A stretch of DNA of 64,000 nt from Bacillus sp. FJAT-27916 (GCF_001183965.1 NZ_LFZV01000001.1:3191263-3255262), one strand, 5' to 3'; positions 32,515 through 42,376 are shown, counted from the first letter of the stretch. The notes: generated by a model from the sequence alone, not told the origin. Numbers and translations are program-made.

Positions 32515-34650
32515 ATGTATACATATCGAAAAGGACTTGTACTATTTTGGATTATCTTCACCATCACCATGGGATTCTTTGCTTTGAAAATGCCGGGAAT
32601 CCTTCAAGGCAGCGGCTTTGAAATGAAGGATTCTTCCTATGATCAAGCAAATCAACTGCTTGAAGATCATTTCGGTCAATCTTCATCACCTTATATCGTT
32701 TTATTTGAAAACAGCGAGAAGTTAAGCGAGGAAGAATTTGAGACGCACATTCAAGATACTTTAAAGAAGCTTGAATCCATTGATGGAATCACATCTGTAT
32801 CATCACCGCTTGAAAATCCCTCTCAAATTAAAGAGGACGTTGCCTATGCCTCCATTTCCTTTGAGGAAGAGAGAGAGCCTGCGGACAACATCGATGCGCT
32901 GAATGCAAAGTTAAAAAATGACGCCATTTCGCTTTCGTTAACTGGCGGTGATGTAATTGAGGAAGAAATGAATAAGGCCTCTCAAAAGGACTTAAAAAAT
33001 GCCGAATTGATTGGTGTCCCAGTTGCCATGATTGTTCTCCTATTAGCATTCGGGGGATTGATTGCAGCCTTTATTCCTTTATTGACCGGAGCAGTCGCTG
33101 TTGTTACCGCGATGGGAATTATTTATTTCCTTGGACAAATCATCAATTTATCGGTTTTCGTCCTAAATGTGGCACCAATGATTGGACTTGCCGTCAGCAT
33201 TGACTTCGCCTTGCTTTACATTAATCGCTTCAGGGAGGAATTGAAGCATCATAGCGTAAAGGAGGCTGTCTCGATTACGACAAAGACAGCTGGTCGAGCC
33301 ATTGGCTTTTCCGGGATTTGTGTAATCTTAGGCTTAACTGGTATGCTTTTCATTCAAATTGATATCTTTAGAAGTGTAGCTGTTGGAGGAATTGTCGTCG
33401 TATTGGTTTCTGTCATTTCCGCTTTAACCTTTCTGCCAGGACTTCTCTCCATCCTTGGAGAGAATATCAATAAAGCGATGATTCTAAAGAATCGGGATGA
33501 GGATGCCTCTACTTGGCGAAAATTTGCTGGATATGTTATGAAGAAGCCAATATTGACAGCTTTAGCAGCTTTAGCTATTTTACTTCTCATCGCGACACCA
33601 ATCCGTCATATCGAGCTTGAGATTCCAGATGCTGAATCATTACCGGCTGACAGTGAAACACGGATTGCCTATGAAACCTTTGAGGAAAACTTCCAGCCCG
33701 AGGACCATACCAATATGCCTATTGTCCTTCAGGCAGATGATAGCATTCTGTCCACAAGCTCATTGAAACAGGTGGAAGGATTCATAAAGGAACTAAAAGA
33801 AAATCCTCTCGTGACAAATATCGATTCAATTTTCTCCATCACGGACACGGGTTCAGCCGACCGATTAAACCAAGCCTTGCAAGCTGAACAAATGCGGACA
33901 CAGCTTGAACCGGCATTAGAAACCATGGTTAATGAGGATACAACCTATATCATGCTTGAGCTTGATGCTCCTTATGATTCGACAGAAGCAAAGGAATATG
34001 TCCGAGACCTAGAAGAGGACAGTATTGATACGGAGCTGACCTACACAGCAGGCGGACGGGCGAAATTTAACCAGGAAATATACGATGAGATTGGTTCACA
34101 AACACCTAAAGGCTTAATCTTAATTGTGTGTGCAACGTTCTTGATTCTAATGGTCGCCTTCCGCTCCATTCTGATTCCGCTTAAGGCAATTTTGATGAAT
34201 ATTTTATCTCTTGGGGCTGCATTCGGTCTGATCGTCTGGATTTTCCAAGAGGGACATCTCGGGGTAGATCCCAATCCCATCGCCCTCATGATTCCTATCT
34301 TCATCTTTGCAATTGTCTTTGGGCTGAGCATGGACTATGAAGTCTTCCTGATTTCCCGTATTCGTGAGATATACCTGGAGACCGGGGATAATGATAAGGC
34401 GACCCTTGAGGGCTTGACGACTACAAGCCGAATTATCACATCAGCCGCTGCCATCATGATCGCTGTCACTGGTGCCTTTGCCTTCACAGATATCGTCCCC
34501 GTCAAGCAGGTAGGAGTTGGGGTAGCGCTCGCCATCTTCATTGATGCCACGCTCATCCGAATGGTCCTTGTACCCGCCCTGATGAGACTGCTGGGGAAAT
34601 GGAACTGGTGGTTCCCAGGGAAAGTCACGAAAGAACAAGAGAAACAGTAA
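32515..34650 (+). CDS. MMPL/RND-family transporter (YdfJ-like)
   Basis: Membrane protein of 711 residues with twelve predicted segments in two halves, each with one large extracytoplasmic loop (about 30-165 and 370-520). The blocks GLAVSIDFALLYINRFREEL (about 225-244) and FGLSMDYEVFLISRIREIY (about 602-620) carry the paired Asp-Tyr/Phe motif of MMPL proteins. Relatives export lipids, surfactants or antibiotics; B. subtilis YdfJ is similar. GGGAGG precedes the ATG. Monocistronic, strong terminator. Confidence 0.9.
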   Translation: MYTYRKGLVLFWIIFTITMGFFALKMPGILQGSGFEMKDSSYDQANQLLEDHFGQSSSPYIVLFENSEKLSEEEFETHIQDTLKKLESIDGITSVSSPLENPSQIKEDVAYASISFEEEREPADNIDALNAKLKNDAISLSLTGGDVIEEEMNKASQKDLKNAELIGVPVAMIVLLLAFGGLIAAFIPLLTGAVAVVTAMGIIYFLGQIINLSVFVLNVAPMIGLAVSIDFALLYINRFREELKHHSVKEAVSITTKTAGRAIGFSGICVILGLTGMLFIQIDIFRSVAVGGIVVVLVSVISALTFLPGLLSILGENINKAMILKNRDEDASTWRKFAGYVMKKPILTALAALAILLLIATPIRHIELEIPDAESLPADSETRIAYETFEENFQPEDHTNMPIVLQADDSILSTSSLKQVEGFIKELKENPLVTNIDSIFSITDTGSADRLNQALQAEQMRTQLEPALETMVNEDTTYIMLELDAPYDSTEAKEYVRDLEEDSIDTELTYTAGGRAKFNQEIYDEIGSQTPKGLILIVCATFLILMVAFRSILIPLKAILMNILSLGAAFGLIVWIFQEGHLGVDPNPIALMIPIFIFAIVFGLSMDYEVFLISRIREIYLETGDNDKATLEGLTTTSRIITSAAAIMIAVTGAFAFTDIVPVKQVGVGVALAIFIDATLIRMVLVPALMRLLGKWNWWFPGKVTKEQEKQ

Positions 34651-34653
34651 GAC

Positions 34654-34684
34654 AAAAACCCGTTCAAGGACAGAACGGGTTTTT
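34654..34684 (+). terminator. intrinsic terminator of the MMPL gene
   Basis: AAAAACCCGTTC and GAACGGGTTTTT form a perfect 12-bp stem with a 7-nt loop. Confidence 0.92.
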
Positions 34685-34730
34685 AATCAAATATAATTTT
34701 CAAAATCTTGCAACATTTGTACGTTTTGTA

Positions 34731-34739
34731 TGTTATAAT
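34731..34739 (+). promoter_or_regulatory. extended -10 promoter of the TPR gene
   Basis: TG-T-TATAAT is a consensus extended -10 element, 38 bp before the ATG. No good -35 is present at 17 bp, as is usual for this promoter type. Confidence 0.5.
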
Positions 34740-34776
34740 TATATTGATATACGATTTTGTGAAAGAGGTGATTTAT

Positions 34777-35376
34777 ATGCAAAAACTAAATTTTTTCAAC
34801 ACCTCCAATCAGTCAGAAGATTACTTGCAAAAGGCTATTAAGGCAGATGAAAACAATCATATTGACGAAGCCATCGTCAATTTTGAAAAAGGGCTGAACT
34901 CTATAACAGACAAAACACCGAGAAGAGTCAGAAAGATGATTCTCCCTTCAACCATATTATTAGCAGAAAATTATACAAAAAAGCAGGAATTCCAAAAGGC
35001 GCTCGACACATACAGATCCGCGATTCAGCTTGCTAAAACCGATATGGAAAAAATGAATGTGTACGAAGCAGCTGGGAAACTCGCCTATCTAACAGGAAAT
35101 TACGAAGAAGCAGCAAGTCATTATTTGCAGTCTTTGCACTATGCCGCGAAGAATACACCAAGAGATAAAATACTAGTTGTCCATTCACAAATTCTGCATG
35201 AACTCGGACATGTTGTTCTCGACAATCATCCAAGCTTGACCGAGGATCAACGAAAACAGGCAGAGGAATTTCGCAGCTATTTAATTGGACAGCCGAATCA
35301 GTATGATCTAACCCAGTTGCCCTATTATCGGGATATTGGAATGGATTTATTAAAAGAATATAATGTTTGGACGTAA
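34777..35376 (+). CDS. tetratricopeptide-repeat protein
   Basis: Soluble protein of 199 residues with about four helix-turn-helix repeats, seen in DYLQKAIKADENNHIDEAIV (15-34), ILLAENYTKKQEFQKALDTY and AGKLAYLTGNYEEAASHYLQ, each with TPR-type small/large residue spacing. ATG 34777 is set by AAAGAGGTG 7 nt upstream; longer frames to 34708 are not supported. Likely a scaffold; partner unknown. Confidence 0.82.
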   Translation: MQKLNFFNTSNQSEDYLQKAIKADENNHIDEAIVNFEKGLNSITDKTPRRVRKMILPSTILLAENYTKKQEFQKALDTYRSAIQLAKTDMEKMNVYEAAGKLAYLTGNYEEAASHYLQSLHYAAKNTPRDKILVVHSQILHELGHVVLDNHPSLTEDQRKQAEEFRSYLIGQPNQYDLTQLPYYRDIGMDLLKEYNVWT

Positions 35377-35406
35377 AACCGGAATTCTTTTTTGAATTCC
35401 GGTTTT
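35375..35406 (+). terminator. intrinsic terminator of the TPR gene
   Basis: AAAACCGGAATTC and GAATTCCGGTTTT form a perfect 13-bp stem with a T6 loop, followed by further T. Confidence 0.9.
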
Positions 35407-35481
35407 TTATTATGTGTTTTTAGCCCTCTCTCATATGTGCATACTATTCCATAATGACCATACAGAAGGCTGGTAATACAC

Positions 35482-35859
35482 ATGATGTTTACGGACAAGG
35501 AATTTTGGAAGTTTAATCTTGTTGGAATAATGAATACCATTAATTATTATATCTTTTATTTACTCTTTAAAAATATTCTTGAATTCAATTATTTAGGAGC
35601 TCATTTTATTAGTTTTTTCATCAGTATTATTGGCTCCTTCTTCATGAATACCTACTTTACCTATCGAACGAAGCCTACCTTAAAGAAGTTTCTGCAGTTC
35701 CCGCTCACCTACTTGGTCAATATCGCCATCAGCACTGGTACGATTTTCATTTCCGTTCAAATGCTTCAGCTGCCCGACACGATTGCTCCGCTCGTGGCAT
35801 CCATTTTCTCTATACCCTTTACCTTTCTCGCATCAAGAATGGTACTGGCCAAGCCTTAA
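35482..35859 (+). CDS. GtrA-family membrane protein
   Basis: Protein of 125 residues with four membrane segments. The opening KFNLVGIMNTINYYIFYLLF and the mid-block GSFFMNTYFTYR are typical of GtrA, a family thought to flip undecaprenyl-linked sugars during cell-surface glycosylation. No glycosyltransferase gene is adjacent. The ribosome site (AGAAGG) is about 12 nt upstream, so the exact start between two adjacent ATGs is unsure. Confidence 0.85.
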   Translation: MMFTDKEFWKFNLVGIMNTINYYIFYLLFKNILEFNYLGAHFISFFISIIGSFFMNTYFTYRTKPTLKKFLQFPLTYLVNIAISTGTIFISVQMLQLPDTIAPLVASIFSIPFTFLASRMVLAKP

Positions 35860-35901
35860 AAATTCACAAGCGGGTATGCTTTAGGAGGTGCATGCACGCC
35901 C

Positions 35902-36465
35902 TTAAGTCGTTTGGAACGAGGAACACCGCATCCACTCATCTGCCAATAAACTAAACGTAACCAGGTCCTCATAATGATCATACAGCCAGTGCGCCTGCCG
36001 CTTGATGCCCTCTTGCACAAAACCTAATCGTGCTGGAACAGCCAAGCTTCTATCGTTTGAAAGATCACACTCAATCTCTACACGATGAAGAGCTAAAACA
36101 GAGAATATGTACTCCAGCAAAGCATGGAGGGTTTTCGTCATGATTCCTCTCCCCTGGGCGCTTTCTGCTAAAAAATACCCTATGCTTGTCGTACGATTCG
36201 TCCAATCAATATAGTGAAGGGCAACCATCCCAACCAATTGGCCCTTATAGCGAATTCCTGCATCAAACCCATTATTCTCCCCATAGTTTTGGAGCCACGC
36301 CTTTATAATCGGCTCGAAATCCTCTGGGGATTGTCTTTTGTCGACCCATTGCAGCCATTTGCGTAGATGGTCCCGATTTGTATCTATTAAATCATAGAGC
36401 TCATACCTATGATGCTGCTGCAATAATTCAAGAGACAGCTCCTCATTCACCTTGTATAAAAACAT
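35902..36465 (-). CDS. GNAT acetyltransferase (RimJ/RimL, YdaF-like)
   Basis: Protein of 187 residues likely to acetylate a protein N-terminus or small amine with acetyl-CoA. The acetyl-CoA loop is GYFLAESAQGRGIMTKTLHA (about 96-115), followed by LHRVEIECDLSNDRSLAVPARLGF-type strands and helix. It resembles B. subtilis YdaF. ATG 36465 is chosen since AAGGAGG lies 8 nt upstream; the longer frame starts inside that site. It converges on the GtrA gene; no convincing terminator hairpin separates them. Confidence 0.88.
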   Translation of the reverse strand: MFLYKVNEELSLELLQQHHRYELYDLIDTNRDHLRKWLQWVDKRQSPEDFEPIIKAWLQNYGENNGFDAGIRYKGQLVGMVALHYIDWTNRTTSIGYFLAESAQGRGIMTKTLHALLEYIFSVLALHRVEIECDLSNDRSLAVPARLGFVQEGIKRQAHWLYDHYEDLVTFSLLADEWMRCSSFQTT

Positions 36466-36575
36466 TTCCAATCCCTCCTTCATCCACTTTCCTTTTTAGC
36501 GAGACTACGTAATACGGATTATCTTGATATGATTTTATCATCCGGTTGGAGATTTTTGACAACAAAAAAAAAAAA

Positions 36576-36595
36576 GCCGGACTCTTTAGTCCGAC
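36576..36595 (-). terminator. intrinsic terminator of glpX
   Basis: CGGACT and AGTCCG form the stem with a 4-nt loop; on the minus strand GC and twelve T follow. Confidence 0.85.
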
Positions 36596-36601
36596 TCATA
36601 A

Positions 36602-37576
36602 TCAGCTATGGAAGCCTTCAATAAGCTCATATCTCTTTGCATTGGCACCGACCAACAGCAAGGAATGAGTGTACATCTTTCCGCTCTTTCTTTGCTTGAC
36701 TCCATTAAGGAATAAACCATCCGTTATGCCAGTGGCACAGAAGAGAATATCATCACCTTGAACGATGTCATTCATTTGAAGCACCTTATAGGGATCTTCT
36801 ATTCCCATCCCGCGACAGCGATTATATTCCATCTTATTTTGCGGGACAAGCTGTCCTTGGAAATCTCCTCCGAGGCATTTAAGCGCAACCGCTGTGACAA
36901 CACCTTCAGGAGCTCCCCCTGTTCCAACGAGCATATCAATCTCGATATTATCCATCGCAGCTCCGATAGCCCCAGTAATATCAACATCTGAAAACAATTT
37001 AAGCTTAGCACCGGCTTGAAGAACCTCGTTAATTAATTCCCTATGCCTGTCCCTTTCTTGAATCATGATGGTCAATTCTCGGATATCCTTGCCTTGAGCC
37101 TTTGCGACTGCCTTCATATTGTCTGTCAAAGGAGCATTTATGTCTATTTTGCCTTTTGCTTCAGGTCCAACAGCTAATTTTCTCATATACATATCCGGGG
37201 CATGTAATAAGCAGCCGCTCCTGGCAGCAGCCAAAACCGCCAATGAATTATCCTTCCCCGTAGCCATCAGATTGGTCCCCTCTATTGGGTCGACGGCAAT
37301 ATCTACTGCAATACCCTTCCCTGTACCGACCTCTTCATTTATATAAAGCATAGGCGCTTCATCCATTTCTCCCTCGCCTATCACGATTCTGCCGTACATA
37401 TCAACATTATTGAGATGATACCTCATTGCCTTTGTCCCCGCATCATCCGCGCGCAATTTATCACATTTCCCTATAAGAGGATAGGCAGCAATAGCAGCCT
37501 GCTGGGTCACATTCAGCAGTTCTTCCGCTATTCCCTTCATGCCATTGTCCTTGCTGGTATCATTGGTATATTCCAT
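36602..37576 (-). CDS. glpX: class II fructose-1,6-bisphosphatase GlpX
   Basis: Gluconeogenic phosphatase of 324 residues removing the 1-phosphate of fructose 1,6-bisphosphate with Mn2+/Mg2+. The metal-binding blocks GEGEMDEAPML (about 67-77) and DPIEGTNLMATG (about 96-107) are intact, as are the GGAPEGVVTAVALKCLGG loop and the late GITDG segment. ATG 37576 follows GAAGGAAG at 7-9 nt; an 11-codon longer GTG frame is not supported. Monocistronic. Confidence 0.95.
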   Translation of the reverse strand: MEYTNDTSKDNGMKGIAEELLNVTQQAAIAAYPLIGKCDKLRADDAGTKAMRYHLNNVDMYGRIVIGEGEMDEAPMLYINEEVGTGKGIAVDIAVDPIEGTNLMATGKDNSLAVLAAARSGCLLHAPDMYMRKLAVGPEAKGKIDINAPLTDNMKAVAKAQGKDIRELTIMIQERDRHRELINEVLQAGAKLKLFSDVDITGAIGAAMDNIEIDMLVGTGGAPEGVVTAVALKCLGGDFQGQLVPQNKMEYNRCRGMGIEDPYKVLQMNDIVQGDDILFCATGITDGLFLNGVKQRKSGKMYTHSLLLVGANAKRYELIEGFHS

Positions 37577-37723
37577 ACATCTACTTCCTTCATTACATGG
37601 TTTAAACACATAATGATATTCTATGATTATATTCCTATTCTTAACAGGCTTTTCTGATAGGTATTATATTCCAAGGGAGAAAAGGAGAAATTAGACAGAG
37701 ATTAGAAAATCACCAGCAAAAAT

Positions 37724-37748
37724 AACCCCTGATTATTGCTCAGAGGTT
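37724..37748 (-). terminator. probable terminator of the HpaB-like gene
   Basis: AACCCCTGA and TCAGAGGTT pair with one mismatch around a 7-nt loop; the minus strand continues ATTTTTG. It lies 55 bp past the stop. Confidence 0.6.
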
Positions 37749-37802
37749 AAAAACAGGGTGACGGACAAAAATTGAACATGAGATGCAGCTTTTGATTATA
37801 TT

Positions 37803-39248
37803 CTACTCCTCATACCCATCCAAGAATTGGTCCACAATCTCTGTCGCACTATTGTTTATATTATAATAATGCCCAGAGGCAAGACGAATGGCATCTCCAA
37901 AGAAAAACCTCTCGTAGAGTGTCTGCCGTGAACCAAATGCACTCATCGTCAAATCCCAAGCAAGCCGGAAGATCTTCACTCTCTCCTTAGCTCCAACGGT
38001 TGCTGCCTGCATATACAATTCTAGATCATCCTTTATCTCAGAAGAGAAGTCAGCTGCGGTCGGTAAGGATGCGAGCCCGCTTGCGCCAATCAGCTGAATA
38101 ATTTCTACGCAACGGGGATATAGCTTTGGAAATAACATGACGGCTGCGTCCATTGCGTTTTGCTCTGGGACCATCACCCCCCATTGATCAAGTGATGCGT
38201 TTCTTTCACCCGCAATCACCAATGCTTTTAAGGACTCGATTCCGACCTTCATTTCACTAATTTTTTCATGGATATGCGGATACTCTCCAACTTGTATTGT
38301 ATTTATCAGTTTCTTGGCAACCCCAAGCATAAATGACAATTTCACGATTCTTCTGCTTGTTACCTGGTGAACCGCCAGGAGATGAAAGCTGCTTTCTCGA
38401 TAAGCTTTTAAGGCAATTTCAGGATTCTGATAAAAGAATACTCTCTCCCATGGTACGAGTACATGATCAAAGACAACAATCATATCTAGCTCATCAAAAC
38501 GTGAACTCAACGGGTGGTCAAAAACCGATTCACGATAGCTATAGGGTTCACGGCTGATAAATTTCAACCCTGGTGTATTGCTCGGAATGGAGAAACCATA
38601 GGCCATATCTGAATTACCTGCCGCTCCGCCTGAAGGATAAACAAGTATTTCATCCGTAATTCCCCCTTGAGTCGCAAGCAGGCGGGCGCCGTGAATAACG
38701 ATGCCATCCTTTTTTATATCAACCGTTTGGGCAGCGATTGTTTCGGTGACATTCTCAATATAATAAGAGGAACGATTCACTTGCGGATTGATAAAGGTAT
38801 GTGTGAAACATAAATCCTTCTCACGTGCCTGTTCGAATAAGGTATTCATATTCTGTGTGAAACGAGAATCTTGCAGAGAGAAAATCTCACTCGAAGAAGC
38901 AAAAGCCATCATCACTGTATTCATATAATCCGGTGAGCGTCCTAAAAGCCCACCGCTTTCCTTTGCCCAAAGCTGTGTGGATAAACGCCGCTTTTCAAGA
39001 TCCTCCTTGCTTTCAGGCTTCAAAAACGAGGTTCCCACCAGTTTACCTGAAGAAGGGGAACGAAAAGTCATAATGTCTTGATTTTCTTTACGCAATTGAA
39101 CATCATACAGTTTTGCAGTGCTTTTGATGACCCCTTTCAGCGCAGGATGGTCGGATATATTCCCGGAAATCTTGTTCCCGTCAATCCATACATTTGCTTT
39201 CAACCGATTAATGGCCTGCACATACTGCTTTCCCGACCTAGCTGCCAT
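37803..39248 (-). CDS. 4-hydroxyphenylacetate 3-hydroxylase family oxygenase (HpaB/YoaI-like)
   Basis: FADH2-using aromatic ring hydroxylase of 481 residues. Family blocks include THTFINPQVNRS (about 149-160), the ILVYPSGGAAGNSDMAYGFS strand, DHVLVPWERVFFYQ (about 261-274) and the late GLASLPTAADF. Length matches HpaB and B. subtilis YoaI. No reductase (HpaC) gene is nearby, so reduced flavin must come from elsewhere. The substrate could be 4-hydroxyphenylacetate or another phenol. Confidence 0.9.
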   Translation of the reverse strand: MAARSGKQYVQAINRLKANVWIDGNKISGNISDHPALKGVIKSTAKLYDVQLRKENQDIMTFRSPSSGKLVGTSFLKPESKEDLEKRRLSTQLWAKESGGLLGRSPDYMNTVMMAFASSSEIFSLQDSRFTQNMNTLFEQAREKDLCFTHTFINPQVNRSSYYIENVTETIAAQTVDIKKDGIVIHGARLLATQGGITDEILVYPSGGAAGNSDMAYGFSIPSNTPGLKFISREPYSYRESVFDHPLSSRFDELDMIVVFDHVLVPWERVFFYQNPEIALKAYRESSFHLLAVHQVTSRRIVKLSFMLGVAKKLINTIQVGEYPHIHEKISEMKVGIESLKALVIAGERNASLDQWGVMVPEQNAMDAAVMLFPKLYPRCVEIIQLIGASGLASLPTAADFSSEIKDDLELYMQAATVGAKERVKIFRLAWDLTMSAFGSRQTLYERFFFGDAIRLASGHYYNINNSATEIVDQFLDGYEE

Positions 39249-39415
39249 AAAGAAGTCCTCCCCATTGTCATTGTCTTATTATATAGATTATGAATCATGC
39301 TCTTCGCTTTATGATTGTTTAACAAATACTTTCTATGCCCTATGACTGCAGACATGTGCCTGATTAGGAGTTTCCTCTCATTTTCAGCAGGCCGCCTAAT
39401 TATCACTTGTCCAAA

Positions 39416-39429
39416 TGAAAGCGTTGCCA
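39416..39429 (+). promoter_or_regulatory. possible cre site upstream of the lipase gene
   Basis: TGAAAGCGTTGCCA fits the CcpA consensus except at one W position and has the central CG. It lies 63 bp before the lipase start, a position suited to catabolite repression of a secreted enzyme. Confidence 0.42.
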
Positions 39430-39491
39430 TAATATGTTTAATAGACAGAATTATCAGACATTGTAAACGATATTTAGAGGAGGAAAGGTAT

Positions 39492-40742
39492 TTGAAGGAA
39501 GGTAAATTGTTGATAGCTGTCATAATCCTGCTGCTCATGATACCGCTTTATCCATCTCAAGGAAAGGCGGCTGATAACGAGGGGAATAACTATCCCATTG
39601 TTTTTGTTCATGGTCTCGGCGGCTGGGGTGAAGGTGAATTCGCTGGATACCCTTATTGGGGAGGAACAAAGGATGTTATCGGCCACTTGAATAATATGGG
39701 CTATGAAGCTTATCAGGCAACCGTCAGCCCTGTCGCTAGTAATTATGACCGTTCCGTAGAGCTTTATTATTATATTAAAGGCGGAACGATTGATTACGGA
39801 GCAGCTCACGCAGAGGAGCACGGCCATGCCAGATACGGCCGCACCTACGCAGGCATCTACCCTGAATGGGATGAGAACCATCCTATCCATTTAGTCGGGC
39901 ATAGTATGGGAGGCCTGACAATCCGCAGTGTCATTGACCTCCTAGAGGATGGCAGCGAAGCAGAACAAGCCTATCAGGACACACATCCAGAAGGAACAAT
40001 CGCTTCATTATTCGAAGGCGGGAAATCCTGGGTACACAGCGCGACAAGCATAGCGACCCCTCATAACGGTTCGACCTTTGCCGATAATGAAAATAACCTC
40101 ATTAACTTCATCAAGAATCTTGTGCTTAACCTATCTACCGTGACAGGCATCAGCAAAGAAAACCTTCTCTACGATTTCAAATTGGACCACTGGGGTATTC
40201 GCAGACAAGCAGGCGAGACCTTCACCTCCTATATGACCCGAGTCATGAACAGCAAGGTATGGGATAGCGAAGATATCAGCGCCTATGACTTAAGCACGCT
40301 AGGAGCGGCCATCTTGAATGAGGAGGTTGATACGAAACCTAATGTCTATTATTTCTCATATACTGGTCAGGCCTCTAAAGCTTCCTTGTTAACAGGGCAT
40401 CATCTCCCTATTGTATCTTCTCATCCAATTGTATTGGCATCGACAGGCTTCATTGGCAAATTTACACGAGACAATCCGGCCGAAGGACCAATCATTGATG
40501 AAAGCTGGTGGCCAAATGACGGGCTTGTCAGCACTGTATCCTCCTTCTATCCATCGGGTCAGCCGCATAAAGCCTATAGCGGTTCCCCTGAAAAGGGCGT
40601 ATGGAACTATCATCCTATCAAAAATACGTGGGATCATCTCGATTTTATCGGAATTTTAAGCCTGAGCAGCCATACAAAACCGTTTAATGTATACCCGCTA
40701 TATGAGGAAATCGCTGCAAACGTTACAGCGTTACAAGAATAA
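39492..40742 (+). CDS. secreted zinc-binding lipase (family I.5, Geobacillus/Staphylococcus type)
   Basis: Extracellular triacylglycerol lipase of 416 residues. The start is TTG 39492, about 9 nt after GGAGG, giving a signal peptide (KEGKLLIAVIILLLMIPLYP) cut near GKAA-D. The nucleophile is Ser138 in GHSMG and the catalytic histidine is in TWDHLDFIG. The structural zinc ligands of Geobacillus lipases appear conserved: Asp86 in NYD, His106 and His112 in AHAEEHGHARYGRT, and Asp232 in DFKLDHWG. Longer in-frame readings upstream lack a signal peptide and were rejected. A possible cre site lies upstream. Confidence 0.93.
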   Translation: MKEGKLLIAVIILLLMIPLYPSQGKAADNEGNNYPIVFVHGLGGWGEGEFAGYPYWGGTKDVIGHLNNMGYEAYQATVSPVASNYDRSVELYYYIKGGTIDYGAAHAEEHGHARYGRTYAGIYPEWDENHPIHLVGHSMGGLTIRSVIDLLEDGSEAEQAYQDTHPEGTIASLFEGGKSWVHSATSIATPHNGSTFADNENNLINFIKNLVLNLSTVTGISKENLLYDFKLDHWGIRRQAGETFTSYMTRVMNSKVWDSEDISAYDLSTLGAAILNEEVDTKPNVYYFSYTGQASKASLLTGHHLPIVSSHPIVLASTGFIGKFTRDNPAEGPIIDESWWPNDGLVSTVSSFYPSGQPHKAYSGSPEKGVWNYHPIKNTWDHLDFIGILSLSSHTKPFNVYPLYEEIAANVTALQE

Positions 40743-40755
40743 TAGATTGATTGTG

Positions 40756-40805
40756 AGGAACCGGGTCTCTACATCAAAAGGATGACAGCGGCTCGGTCCT
40801 TTTTC
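40756..40805 (+). terminator. probable terminator of the lipase gene
   Basis: AGGAACCG and CGGTCCT pair with one bulge around a 30-nt loop with little internal pairing, followed by TTTTTC. Confidence 0.55.
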
Positions 40806-40914
40806 TGATTCCCCTCATGACGAAAAGAAATATAATGAGTTCATCAATTACCATCTTCCCACGGGTGGAAAATAATACTAAGATGGAAGATAGAACATAG
40901 AGAGGGAGAATAAG

Positions 40915-42183
40915 ATGAACTTCTTTCAGTTTCACCGAACCATTAAAATACGAATTATTGAAACTTTCTTAAGCTCGGCAGTTGGGAGTATGGTCTTTCC
41001 TTTCATGGCCATTTATTTATCCTTTCATTTCGGGTTGAAAACAGCTGGCCTCTTATTATTGATCAATGTATTTGTCGGGATTGCCATCAATTTCTTTGGC
41101 GGTTATTTTTCAGACACGTTTGGGCGCAAAAAGATTATTGTGGTTGCGGAATCCATGCGCTTTCTTGCCTTTTCAACCATGATGATTTGCAACTCACCAT
41201 GGCTTACCGCACCCCTTATCACCTTTTTCATGATGACAGTCAATAGTGTTTGCTGGGGTCTTGCCGGTCCAGCTAATCAAGCGATGCTTATTGATGTGAG
41301 CAAACCTGAAGAACGAAAGACAATCTATACCATTATCTACTGGGCTAATAATCTATCCATCGCCATCGGCGGTATTGCTGGCGGCTTCTTGTTTAAAGAG
41401 CACTTATTTGAGCTATTGCTCGCATTATCGGTTACGACACTTATAACCTGGTTCCTTATCACCTTTGTCATTCATGAATCCTACATCCCTGCCTCAACAA
41501 AAGAAGTAAGACCGGCAGACCATGCACGAAAGCTTATCAGCAATTATAAAGAGGTGTTCAGCGACAGGGTATTTGTCCTCTTCGTACTGGCAGGCGTTCT
41601 CGTATTATCCATGGAATTTCAGCTGACGAACTATATCGGAGTTCGTCTTGCAGATGATTTTCCTCTACAAAGCTTGTTCGGATTTGAATTCAGCGGAATT
41701 GAAATGACCGGTTTTCTCCGCACAGAAAACACAATTCTCGTTGTTTTCCTAGCCTTATTTGCCACCAGAATGATTGCCAATTTAAATGACCGGACCGTAT
41801 TACTGACTAGCTGCCTAGTATTCGTAGCAGGCTATACGATTATTTCCTATACGAATAATCTTTGGCTATTATTCGCAGCGATGCTGTTTGCAACGATTGG
41901 CGAAGTCCTGCGGGTGCCAGTTCAGCAAAATTATCTCGCTAATCTACCGCCAGAGCATGCGCGCAGCTCCTATTTGGCCGTCAATGGGTTAACGTATAAT
42001 ATCGGCAATCTCATTTGCTCAATTACAATTACCATAAGTGCTTATCTGCCTAAACTTGGCACGACTATCTTTATCGCGATTATCGGGTTCCTGGGCGTCC
42101 TCATATTTGCGCGAATCCTCCCTGCCCTTGATGAACGAACTAAGGTGAATCAGTCAATAAACGAAAAAGCACGGCTCGGGTAA
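40915..42183 (+). CDS. major facilitator superfamily transporter
   Basis: Membrane protein of 422 residues with twelve predicted segments. The MFS loop motif GGYFSDTFGRKKIIVV lies between segments 2 and 3 (about 61-76). A longer central loop covers about 195-225. Drug efflux or export of a small metabolite is the usual role of such proteins; no substrate can be assigned. GGGAG precedes the ATG. Monocistronic. Confidence 0.88.
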   Translation: MNFFQFHRTIKIRIIETFLSSAVGSMVFPFMAIYLSFHFGLKTAGLLLLINVFVGIAINFFGGYFSDTFGRKKIIVVAESMRFLAFSTMMICNSPWLTAPLITFFMMTVNSVCWGLAGPANQAMLIDVSKPEERKTIYTIIYWANNLSIAIGGIAGGFLFKEHLFELLLALSVTTLITWFLITFVIHESYIPASTKEVRPADHARKLISNYKEVFSDRVFVLFVLAGVLVLSMEFQLTNYIGVRLADDFPLQSLFGFEFSGIEMTGFLRTENTILVVFLALFATRMIANLNDRTVLLTSCLVFVAGYTIISYTNNLWLLFAAMLFATIGEVLRVPVQQNYLANLPPEHARSSYLAVNGLTYNIGNLICSITITISAYLPKLGTTIFIAIIGFLGVLIFARILPALDERTKVNQSINEKARLG

Positions 42184-42196
42184 ATGAGTTGTGCTT
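42167..42196 (+). terminator. intrinsic terminator of the MFS gene
   Basis: AAGCACGGCTC and GAGTTGTGCTT form an 11-bp stem with two G-U pairs; the loop contains the MFS stop codon. CTTGTT follows. Confidence 0.65.
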
Positions 42197-42376
42197 CTTG
42201 TTATTGAGAAGTAAAGACCATTCGCATTTTGCATGTACACCTACGCCCCATCTCTATTTAGTAGGTGATTTCTATTTCAATGCTCTCGGAGAAGATGACT
42301 AGTTATTTCATCCCTTTTGAAACAAGAATGATTGAAATATAATAGATGATAACCTGATTGTTGAAGGAGCTTATAT

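Noticed and set aside
39315-39491. Longer lipase N-terminus
   Set aside because: The extension lacks a signal peptide and ribosome site, while TTG 39492 has a strong ribosome site and a good signal peptide.
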